From Clostridia bacterium (lineage in GTDB: Bacteria > Bacillota_A > Clostridia > Christensenellales > Aristaeellaceae), in contig JAFUDW010000045.1 of the NCBI GenBank assembly GCA_017464225.1, positions 1-56,830 of the forward strand: DNA of 56,830 nt, written 5' to 3'. Positions 7,525 through 14,592 of this stretch are shown here, one piece after another (the stretch's first letter is position 1; the number at the start of each line of letters is the position of its first letter). The notes below the pieces were generated by a model, which did no database searches, was not told the origin of the DNA, and saw nothing but the letters and a program-made list of their open reading frames with translations. The position numbers were made by a program, and so were the translations under genes.

Positions 7525-8181
7525 ATGTCCGGAAAAGGGGACGCAACCAGGGAAAGGATCCATCAGGCCGCGCTGAAGGAATTTCTGGAAAAAGGGTTCC
7601 GGGACGCTTCCCTGCGCATCATCGTCAAAGAGGCGGGCGTGACCACCGGCTCCTTTTACTGGTACTATAAAAGCAAGGAAGATCTGTTCGCCGCGCTGGT
7701 CGGACCGTACTACGAGCATTTGCTGGGCATCTACCAGGAAACGCTGAACGCCTTCTGGCAAATGCCAAGGGAAGAGCAGAAGGAGCGCATGGGCGATACG
7801 GGCGGCGAAGGTATGGCCCAGATGCTGGAATACATGCACGCCCACAAGACAGAATTCCTGATCCTGCTCAAGGGCGCGGACGGCACGCCCTACGACAACC
7901 TGCTGCACGAGCTGACGGAACGGGAAGTGGCAGCCACGCATCAATTTAAAAAGAACGTGGCCTCCTTCCAGATCGCCCAGGGAGAAATATCTCCGGAAAT
8001 GGAGCATATCGTCACCAGCGGCATGTTCCAGGGATTGTTTGAATTGCTTCTTCATGATATCCCCATCGAAACCGCCCGGGTTTGCGTACGGGAGCTGCAT
8101 GATTTTTACACCGCCGGCTTCGCCTACACCCTGCGGATGCCCCTGCCGGAATACATGAAGGAGCGGTACGGCTCCCTTTGA
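7525..8181 (+). CDS. TetR/AcrR-family transcriptional regulator
   Basis: A 218-residue protein behind AAAGGAGG. Residues about 8-55 are a TetR_N helix-turn-helix (ERIHQAALKEFLEKGF, GVTTGSFYWYYKSKEDLF). The rest is the helical ligand-binding and dimer domain. It sits 85 bp upstream of two ABC half-transporters in the same direction. The inverted repeat across its own promoter predicts autoregulation, and control of the transporters by run-through is likely. The transporter pair has in addition its own TTAG-type operator. The ligand is unknown. Confidence 0.9.
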   Translation: MSGKGDATRERIHQAALKEFLEKGFRDASLRIIVKEAGVTTGSFYWYYKSKEDLFAALVGPYYEHLLGIYQETLNAFWQMPREEQKERMGDTGGEGMAQMLEYMHAHKTEFLILLKGADGTPYDNLLHELTEREVAATHQFKKNVASFQIAQGEISPEMEHIVTSGMFQGLFELLLHDIPIETARVCVRELHDFYTAGFAYTLRMPLPEYMKERYGSL

Positions 8182-8198
8182 CCCCCCATAAAAGATTG

Positions 8199-8221
8199 GC
8201 CGACGAAGGTCGGCTTCTCTT
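8199..8221 (+). terminator. Short terminator-like hairpin after the TetR gene
   Basis: GCCGAC (8199-8204), loop GAAG and GTCGGC (8209-8214) are followed by TTCTCTT. The stem is only 6 bp, so it is probably leaky and lets some transcription pass into the ABC genes. Confidence 0.5.
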
Positions 8222-8231
8222 AAGTTCAATG

Positions 8232-8247
8232 GTTAGATATAGCTAAC
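8232..8247. promoter_or_regulatory. Palindromic operator, site 4 of 4
   Basis: GTTAGATATAGCTAAC has perfect outer GTTAG/CTAAC arms and lies 20 bp before the start codon of the first ABC transporter gene. It is the closest to the four-site consensus GTTAG-N6-CTAAC. Confidence 0.6.
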
Positions 8248-8266
8248 AAGGAAGGATCGTGAGCGC

Positions 8267-10051
8267 ATGCAAAAAGAAAAGAAGCCCTCCGCTTTCGGAC
8301 GGCTGATGACCTACGCGGGAAGCTATCGGATACTGACGTACCTGTCCCTGATATTATCCGGCCTCAGCAGCATTCTGGCGCTGCTGCCCTTCGTGTGCAT
8401 CTGGCGGATCATCAAGGAGGTACTGGAGGTCCGGCCCAACTTTTCCCAGGCGACGGGCATCGTGCGCAACGGCTGGCTGGCCGTGCTGTTTGCAGTGCTG
8501 GCGTGGCTGGTGTATATCGCGGGGCTGATCTGCTCCCACGGCGGGGCCTTCCGCACGGCGGCCAACATGAAAAAGGCGCTGCTTCGCCATATCGCCCGCC
8601 TGCCCATCGGCTTTGCGGATGAAATGGGCTCCGGCCGGGTGCGGCGCACAGTGACGGAGGTCACCGCCTCCACGGAAACGCTGCTGGCCCATAACCTGCC
8701 GGATATGGCCGGGGCCATCGTGATGCCGGTGTGCATGGTGGTGATGCTGTTCCTCTACGATTGGCGCTACGGCATAGCTTGCCTGGTTCCCGTGCTGCTG
8801 GGCTTTGCCGCCATGATGCGCATGGCCGGTCCCGCCATGCAGGAGGATATGCGGCAGTATCAAAACGCCCTGGAACGCATGAGCAACGAAGCGGTGGAAT
8901 ACGTGCGGGGCGTGCCGGTGGTCAAAACCTTTGGGCAGACTGTATTTTCCTTCCATCGGTTCAAAGCGGCCATCGACGATTACAGCAGCTTCTGCATGCA
9001 CTACACCGTCGCCATGCGACGGCCCATGCTGACCTACACCGTGCTGATCAACAGCGCCTTTGCCTTTATTTTAGGGCTTACGCTGTTCCTCATCCGCGGG
9101 AACAATTATCAGATGGATATCCTGCTCAATTTCCTGTTCTATCTGATCTTTACCCCGGCCATCGCCACCACCATGAATAAAGTGATGTTCATGAGCGAAA
9201 ACAGCATGAAGGTGCAGGACGCCGTGGCGCGGATGGATACCATCCTGGCCATCAAGCCTTTGCCGGAGCCGAAGCAGGCCCGGGAGCCCAAAGGCGCGTC
9301 GGTGGAGCTCAGGAATATTACCTATCGCTATGCCGAAGGCGCTCCGGCAGCCGTCCATCATCTTTCCCTGAAAGCGGAAAAGGATGAGATCATCGCCCTG
9401 GTGGGGCCCTCGGGCAGCGGAAAAACCACCGTGGCCGGGCTGATCTCCCGTTTCTATGATCCTGAGGCCGGGCAGGTGCTGCTGGGCGGCACGGACGTAA
9501 AGGATATCCCCAAGGAAACGCTGATGCGGCATGTGGCCTATGTATTCCAGGACAGCAAATTGCTCCGCCGCTCCATCGCTGATAATCTGCGCATCGCCAA
9601 GCCGGACGCCACGGAGGCGGAGATGCTGAACGCCCTGCGAAAGGCACAGTGCATGGAGATCATCGACCGCCTGCCCAATGGCATCCATACCGTGCTGGGC
9701 AGCCAGGGGACCTATCTGTCCGGCGGCGAGCAGCAGCGCATCGCCATTGCCCGTACCATGCTCAAAAACGCGGACGTGGTGATCCTGGATGAGGCCAGCG
9801 CCTTTGCCGATCCGGAATGCGAGGCGCAGGTGCAGCAGGCGTTCCAGGAAATGGCCAAGGGGCGCACGGTGATCATGATCGCCCACCGACTTTCCACCAT
9901 ACGCAACGCCGACCGAATCTATGTGCTCAGGAACGGCGAAGTATTTGAGCAGGGAAAGCACGCGGACTTACTGCAAAAGAACGGCCTTTACGCCGCTATG
10001 TGGGCTGAATACCAGAAAGCGGTGAACTGGAAGGTAGGTGAAGAAGCATGA
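8267..10051 (+). CDS. ABC half-transporter (permease-ATPase), YbtP/IrtA-like
   Basis: A 594-residue protein. The N-terminal half (about 15-320) is a six-helix exporter-fold membrane domain. The C-terminal half (about 345-575) is the ATPase, with Walker A GPSGSGKTT (near 381), signature LSGGEQQR (near 484) and Walker B VVILDEAS (near 504). The Walker B extension reads DEASAFADPECE. The wording (A/Y)FADPE in place of the usual SALD is typical of one subunit of the YbtP/YbtQ and IrtA/IrtB pairs, which import ferric siderophores despite the exporter fold. There is no siderophore-interacting domain as in IrtA. It overlaps the next gene by ATGA, as expected for a heterodimer. An exporter role for another compound remains possible. 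Confidence 0.85.
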   Translation: MQKEKKPSAFGRLMTYAGSYRILTYLSLILSGLSSILALLPFVCIWRIIKEVLEVRPNFSQATGIVRNGWLAVLFAVLAWLVYIAGLICSHGGAFRTAANMKKALLRHIARLPIGFADEMGSGRVRRTVTEVTASTETLLAHNLPDMAGAIVMPVCMVVMLFLYDWRYGIACLVPVLLGFAAMMRMAGPAMQEDMRQYQNALERMSNEAVEYVRGVPVVKTFGQTVFSFHRFKAAIDDYSSFCMHYTVAMRRPMLTYTVLINSAFAFILGLTLFLIRGNNYQMDILLNFLFYLIFTPAIATTMNKVMFMSENSMKVQDAVARMDTILAIKPLPEPKQAREPKGASVELRNITYRYAEGAPAAVHHLSLKAEKDEIIALVGPSGSGKTTVAGLISRFYDPEAGQVLLGGTDVKDIPKETLMRHVAYVFQDSKLLRRSIADNLRIAKPDATEAEMLNALRKAQCMEIIDRLPNGIHTVLGSQGTYLSGGEQQRIAIARTMLKNADVVILDEASAFADPECEAQVQQAFQEMAKGRTVIMIAHRLSTIRNADRIYVLRNGEVFEQGKHADLLQKNGLYAAMWAEYQKAVNWKVGEEA

Positions 10052-11793
10052 AAAAGTATCTGATGCGCAGGTTTGCCCTGTCCGAAAAAGGCGCGAAGGA
10101 CATGCTAAAGGCCATCGGCGCGGTGACGCTCTCCAATATTTCCCTGATGCTCCCGGTGTGGCTGCTGTTTGCCTTTACCGGCGATTATCTGGCGGGCGTC
10201 GCCGCCGAACGCTGGGGACTGTATCTGCTTGGCGCGGCCCTGTGCCTCGCCGTGATCCTGATCCCCAACTATTTGCAGTACAACGCCACCTTTTTCGCCA
10301 CCTATGAGGAATCCGGCAAGCGCCGCGTATCCCTGGCGGAAAAGCTGCGCAAGCTGCCGCTCTCCTTCTTTGGCAAAAAGGATCTGGCCGATCTGACCGG
10401 CACCATCATGGCGGATTCCGAAACGCTGGAGCATGCCTCCTCCCACCAGATCCCCCAGTTTTACGGCAGCCTTTTATCCACCGTGCTGATCTGCGTTATG
10501 CTACTGCTATATAAGTGGGAAATGGCGCTGGCGGCCATCTGGCCCATTCCCATCGCGATCCTGATCGTGTTCGGCTCCCGAAAGATACAGGAGCGGTTCA
10601 TCCGGCGTCAGTCCGCATCCAAGGTCCGGCTGGACGACGCCGTGCAGGAATTCATCGAAACCTCCCGGGATCTGAAAAGCTGCAACGCCGAGGACGCCTA
10701 TCTGCAGGAATTGGACGCGAAAATCGACGACGTGGAAAAGAAGGCCATCGGTGCGGAGGTGGGGCAGGCGGCCTTCATTGTGTCCGCCCAGCTGATCCTT
10801 AAAATCGGCATCGGCACGGTGGCGGTGACGGGCAGCATCCTGCTGATGAAGGGGCAGCTGAACGTCATGCAGCTGTTCAGTTTCCTTTTGCTGGCTTCCA
10901 GGCTGTACGAGCCCATGAGCGCCAACCTGATCAATCTGGGCATGCTCAACCTGCTCTCCGTGCCAGTGGCCCGCATGAACGAAATCTATCACTGCCCGGA
11001 GCAGACGGGCAGCGCGGACTTCAACCCCCAGGGCTATGATATCCGCTTCGACCACGTGGGCTTTTCCTACGACGACGGCAAAACCGTATTGCGGGACGTA
11101 TCCTTTACCGCCAGGCAGGGCCAGGTGACCGCCCTGGTGGGGCCTTCCGGCGGCGGCAAAACCACGGTATCCCGGCTGGCTGCCCGGTTCTGGGATATTG
11201 ATCACGGAAAAATCACCGTGGGCGGGCAGGATATATCCAAAATTGATCCCGAAACGCTGCTGAGCGTCTATTCCATCGTATTTCAGGATGTGACGCTGTT
11301 CAACAACAGCATCCTGGAAAACATCCGCATCGGCAAAAAGGACGCCACGGACGCAGAGGTGCTGGCCGCGGCCAAGCTGGCCAACTGCGATGCGTTCGCC
11401 CTGAAATTGCCCCAGGGCTATGACACCGTGATCGGCGAAAACGGCAGCGAGCTCTCCGGCGGCGAGCGCCAGCGCATTTCCATCGCCCGGGCCTTCCTCA
11501 AGGACGCGCCCATCATCCTGCTGGACGAGGCCAGCGCCAGCCTGGACGTGGAAAACGAGACCGTCATCCAGGAAGCGCTGTCCCGGCTGATCAAGGATAA
11601 AACGGTCATGGTCATCGCCCACCGGATGCGCACGGTCAGCGGCGCCGATCAGGTGGTGGTGCTCTCCGGCGGCCGCATTGCCGAGGCCGGAAGGCCGGCG
11701 GACCTGATGCGCGAAAACGGCCTGTTCGCCCGCATGGTAAACACGCAGACAACAGGCCGGGATTGGGCCATCAGCGCGGGGAACATAGGCTGA
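10048..11793 (+). CDS. ABC half-transporter (permease-ATPase), YbtQ/IrtB-like partner
   Basis: A 581-residue protein that begins inside the stop codon of its partner (ATGA), so the two are translationally coupled. It has a membrane domain (residues about 15-300) and an ATPase domain (about 330-560) with Walker A GPSGGGKTT (near 366), signature LSGGERQR (near 468) and Walker B IILLDEASASLDVENE. The canonical D-loop here against the FADPE form in the partner matches the asymmetric YbtPQ/IrtAB pattern. A heterodimeric ferric-siderophore importer is the favoured reading given the ferric-reductase-like gene nearby. The operon ends facing the minus-strand TtcA-like gene with no strong terminator between. 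Confidence 0.85.
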   Translation: MKKYLMRRFALSEKGAKDMLKAIGAVTLSNISLMLPVWLLFAFTGDYLAGVAAERWGLYLLGAALCLAVILIPNYLQYNATFFATYEESGKRRVSLAEKLRKLPLSFFGKKDLADLTGTIMADSETLEHASSHQIPQFYGSLLSTVLICVMLLLYKWEMALAAIWPIPIAILIVFGSRKIQERFIRRQSASKVRLDDAVQEFIETSRDLKSCNAEDAYLQELDAKIDDVEKKAIGAEVGQAAFIVSAQLILKIGIGTVAVTGSILLMKGQLNVMQLFSFLLLASRLYEPMSANLINLGMLNLLSVPVARMNEIYHCPEQTGSADFNPQGYDIRFDHVGFSYDDGKTVLRDVSFTARQGQVTALVGPSGGGKTTVSRLAARFWDIDHGKITVGGQDISKIDPETLLSVYSIVFQDVTLFNNSILENIRIGKKDATDAEVLAAAKLANCDAFALKLPQGYDTVIGENGSELSGGERQRISIARAFLKDAPIILLDEASASLDVENETVIQEALSRLIKDKTVMVIAHRMRTVSGADQVVVLSGGRIAEAGRPADLMRENGLFARMVNTQTTGRDWAISAGNIG

Positions 11794-11819
11794 TTATCAC
11801 CGGTTTGGCGTTTTCCCGT

Positions 11820-12659
11820 TCAATCGTACTGATCCAGGAAAGAGTATTCCTTTCCCTTGTATTTCCAGCCCACCATGGTATCCAGCTGCAGGGTATGGAT
11901 GCTGGCAAAGATGTTGCGTTCGATGTTGGGATTGTCCCGTTTGAGCTGCTTCAATAATTGCTTGATCTCCTGCCGCTTACTGCCGCCCTGGCCGTTGTCG
12001 CACAGGGTGCAGTTTTCGGTAAAGCGGCAGGCGCACTGGATAAAGGAAAGCTCGTTGGCATTTTTCCAGGCGATGATATCCTCCTCGTGCACCAGATACA
12101 GCGGGCGGATCAGCTCCATGCCGGGAAAGTTCTTGGCTTTCAGCTTTGGGATCATGGCCTGCAATTGCCCGCCGTAAAACATGCCCATCACCGTGGTGCC
12201 GATCACATCGTCAAAATGGTGCCCCAAAGCGATTTTGTTGCAGCCCAGCTCCTTTGCCTTCTTATACAGGCAACCCCGGCGCATCCGAGCGCAGAGGAAA
12301 CAGGGATTTTTATCCTGGCTGTTGGCGATCTCAAAAATATCGCTTTCAAAGATCGTATAAGGGATCTCCAGGAAACGGGCGTTGCTTTCCACCTTGCGGC
12401 GGTTCAGCTCGTTATAGCCCGGATCCATGATCAGGTATTCCACATCGAAGGGGATCTCCGAATGCCGATGCAGCATCTGCATCATTTTTGCCATCAGCAT
12501 GCTGTCCTTGCCGCCGGAAATGCACACGGCGATCTTATCGCCGGGCTTGATCAGCTCGTAGCGTTTGATGGCCTTGCAGAATGGGCTCCACAGCTCTTCA
12601 TGATAGCGGCGGACGATGCTCTGCTCTATTTTCTGAACGGGCGTAAAAGTACGGCTCAT
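11820..12659 (-). CDS. TtcA/TtuA-family tRNA thiolation ATPase (PP-loop)
   Basis: A 279-residue protein. I take the ATG at 12659, which overlaps the upstream stop as ATGA behind AGGGAG, over the in-frame ATG at 12677. It has the PP-loop SGGKDS (residues 48-53), CFLC (120-123) and a downstream Cys cluster (CACRFTENCTLC, near 205-217) that can supply the iron-sulfur ligands of TtcA-type enzymes. GHHFDDV follows in the middle. Enzymes of this family adenylate tRNA and replace oxygen by sulfur, for example to give 2-thiocytidine at position 32. Coupling to a cysteine desulfurase gives an obvious sulfur source. TtcA against a related thiolase cannot be settled by eye. Confidence 0.85.
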   Translation of the reverse strand: MSRTFTPVQKIEQSIVRRYHEELWSPFCKAIKRYELIKPGDKIAVCISGGKDSMLMAKMMQMLHRHSEIPFDVEYLIMDPGYNELNRRKVESNARFLEIPYTIFESDIFEIANSQDKNPCFLCARMRRGCLYKKAKELGCNKIALGHHFDDVIGTTVMGMFYGGQLQAMIPKLKAKNFPGMELIRPLYLVHEEDIIAWKNANELSFIQCACRFTENCTLCDNGQGGSKRQEIKQLLKQLKRDNPNIERNIFASIHTLQLDTMVGWKYKGKEYSFLDQYD

Positions 12660-13774
12660 GGATTCAGCTCCCTGCAAACAAGATCAAAAATGTGAATAAA
12701 CTCCTGCAATTCTTCCGCCGTTGTCAGATGGCTGAGGCTCAGACGAAAAGCCTCCAGCGCCTGGCGGCGGTTTTTTGTTACGGCGTATACCGCCCGGGAG
12801 GGCGTATTCTCCACCGAGCAGGCCGATTTGACCGATACGCATACCCCGCGGGCGTTCAATTGATCCCGCATGGCCGCGCCATTGACGCCCTCCACGCCGA
12901 GGTTCAATATATGCGGCACGGCATCCTCCGGGCTATGGATGCGCACGCCCCGGGCGGTCATCTCCTCCCGCAGCATGCGGTTCAGGCGGGAAACATCGGC
13001 GTTATTTTTCGCCATGTCCCGCAGGGCGGTTTCCAGCGCCGCCGCCAGCGAACAGGCCAGGCCTACCGCCGGGGTGCCGCTGCGATAAACGGAAGTGCTT
13101 ACCCCGCCGTGGATCAGCGGCTCCATATCAACGTCCCGCCTTTTATACAGGATACCGCTGCCCGTGATTCCGCCGAATTTATGGGCCGAAAAGGCCGCCG
13201 TATCGGCCAGGGACAGATCAATGGGGATTTTGCCGGCGGCCTGGGTTCCGTCCACATGCAGATGGCAATGGGGAAAACGGCGGATGATCCGCGCGGCCTC
13301 CTCCACGGGCTGAACCACGCCCAGCTCGCTGTCCACGGCGCACAGCGTTACCAGTACGGTATCGGGACGCAGGGCGGCGGATAACGCCTCCGGATCGATC
13401 CGGCCATCCCGGCCGATGGGGAGCACGTCAATTTCGTATCCCCGCTCCTGCAGCGCCGTCAGACAGCCGCTGACCGAGGGATGCTCCAGGGGCGTGGTGA
13501 CGATATGCCGACCGAAATGCCGGGCGGCGTATACGATGCCCTGGATGGCCGTATTGCTGCTTTCGCTGGCCCCGGAGGTAAAGATGATTTCATCCGGAAA
13601 AACGGACAGCAGCTCCGCCGTTTTTTCCCGCGCCGCGTCCATCCGCCGCTTGGCTTCCTCCCCGGCCGCGTGATGGGCGTTGGCGTTGCCGACGCACGCG
13701 CTTTCCGCATCGCAGAAAGCCTCCAGCGCTTCCGGGGACGGCGGCATATGCGCCGTATAATCCAGGTAGATCAT
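12656..13774 (-). CDS. Cysteine desulfurase (class V aminotransferase, NifS/IscS-like)
   Basis: A 372-residue protein of normal length for the family. The PLP lysine is in SAHKFGG (K199) with HVDGTQAAG just before it. GASESSN (68-74) is the cofactor-phosphate loop. The likely persulfide cysteine is C319 in KSACSVENTPSR. It would take sulfur from cysteine and hand it to the TtcA-like protein encoded directly downstream (ATGA overlap). ATTGGAGGCGAAGGG precedes the ATG. An inverted repeat upstream may be an Rrf2/IscR-type operator. Confidence 0.9.
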   Translation of the reverse strand: MIYLDYTAHMPPSPEALEAFCDAESACVGNANAHHAAGEEAKRRMDAAREKTAELLSVFPDEIIFTSGASESSNTAIQGIVYAARHFGRHIVTTPLEHPSVSGCLTALQERGYEIDVLPIGRDGRIDPEALSAALRPDTVLVTLCAVDSELGVVQPVEEAARIIRRFPHCHLHVDGTQAAGKIPIDLSLADTAAFSAHKFGGITGSGILYKRRDVDMEPLIHGGVSTSVYRSGTPAVGLACSLAAALETALRDMAKNNADVSRLNRMLREEMTARGVRIHSPEDAVPHILNLGVEGVNGAAMRDQLNARGVCVSVKSACSVENTPSRAVYAVTKNRRQALEAFRLSLSHLTTAEELQEFIHIFDLVCRELNP

Positions 13775-13789
13775 CCCTTCGCCTCCAAT

Positions 13790-13810
13790 AACCTATCATA
13801 TTTATAGGTT
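13790..13810. promoter_or_regulatory. Inverted repeat upstream of the cysteine desulfurase gene
   Basis: AACCTAT-N7-ATAGGTT (7-7-7 bp, perfect), about 15 bp before the minus-strand start codon. Its size and sequence fit an Rrf2-family (IscR/CymR-like) operator, which would suit a sulfur or Fe-S gene. The match is by eye only. Confidence 0.45.
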
Positions 13811-13977
13811 TATCGCCGTCTATTGTACATCGGAACAGACAGAAAAGCAAGGAAGGATTAAAGAGGACGCATTTCCGTGCCGGAAACCGCCATGATTGCC
13901 GCATCCGGCAGTAGAACAGCCTATCCCATCATATTTTTATTTTGTTGACGCCCTTGATTGAAAACCGCAATTTATCA

Positions 13978-14006
13978 TTGCAATCCAAAAGTTTTTTTGC
14001 TATACT
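13978..14006 (+). promoter_or_regulatory. Promoter of the XRE regulator gene
   Basis: TTGCAA (13978-13983), a 17-bp spacer and TATACT (14001-14006). A small inverted repeat GCAAT-N5-ATTGC (13967-13981) overlaps the -35 box and could be bound by the product. Confidence 0.6.
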
Positions 14007-14053
14007 GAATTTGTTGAAAACGGCTGGTTATATCAAAATGGAGGAACAACGCA

Positions 14054-14260
14054 ATGTCCGTATCCTACAATAAATTATGGAAACTGCTCATCGACAAAGG
14101 CATGACCAAAACGCAGCTCATCAAAGCCGCCAAAATCAGCACCAACGCCATGGCCAAGCTGGGCAAAAACGAGGACGTGCGCGTGGAAACGCTGGTGAAA
14201 ATCTGCGTGGCGCTGGGGTGTACCATGGATGATATTATGGAGATTGAAAAAGATACATAA
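14054..14260 (+). CDS. Small XRE/Cro-type helix-turn-helix regulator
   Basis: A 68-residue protein that is essentially one HTH_3/HTH_26 domain: LWKLLIDKGMTKTQLIKAA, then ISTNAMAKLGKNEDV and a C-terminal VALGCTMDDIMEI helix. Proteins like this are common in clostridia, alone or beside mobile islands. Base composition resembles the host more than the R-M genes, so it may predate the island or act as its control protein. ATGGAGGAAC precedes the start. Confidence 0.85.
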   Translation: MSVSYNKLWKLLIDKGMTKTQLIKAAKISTNAMAKLGKNEDVRVETLVKICVALGCTMDDIMEIEKDT

Positions 14261-14592
14261 ACCATTTTGGGGAATTAAATAGAGTTGATTAGTCGGTTGG
14301 AAATCAATTAGTTGTTTATGATGTAATTTTATCAGTATCTACGATACAGGTTCCGAAGCTATCTATCATGAAATGAATGATTCGGCTGTACGCCGCCTCA
14401 ATAATTGCTATGCTGTCCGTGCATCCGAAAATTTAGCTTATGATATTTCGATATCCGGTTGCAGCCGATGAAAATCGCGTCCATATGGAAAGAGGTTATA
14501 GTGAAGAGCTATATACAAAGGGTTGATGATATTCACAGATGAGTCTCTTTATTGCATAAAACAGGAATTGAATTATATTTGGAGGGCTACAC
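14261..14592 (+). other. 332-bp AT-rich gap, possible gene remnant
   Basis: No intact gene. One frame from 14322 to 14471 is free of stops for 49 codons and reads like real protein (it contains YDTGSEAIYHEMNDSAVRRL), but it has no start signal and no family that I recognise. It may be a leftover of what was replaced when the R-M island entered. AATTATATTTGGAGGGC at the right end is the ribosome site of the next gene. Confidence 0.3.

Noticed and set aside
1724..8247. Fur boxes as the explanation of the shared palindrome
   Set aside because: The GATAATGATAATCATTATC-type pattern is absent. TTAG-N6-CTAA is closer to DtxR-type half-sites.
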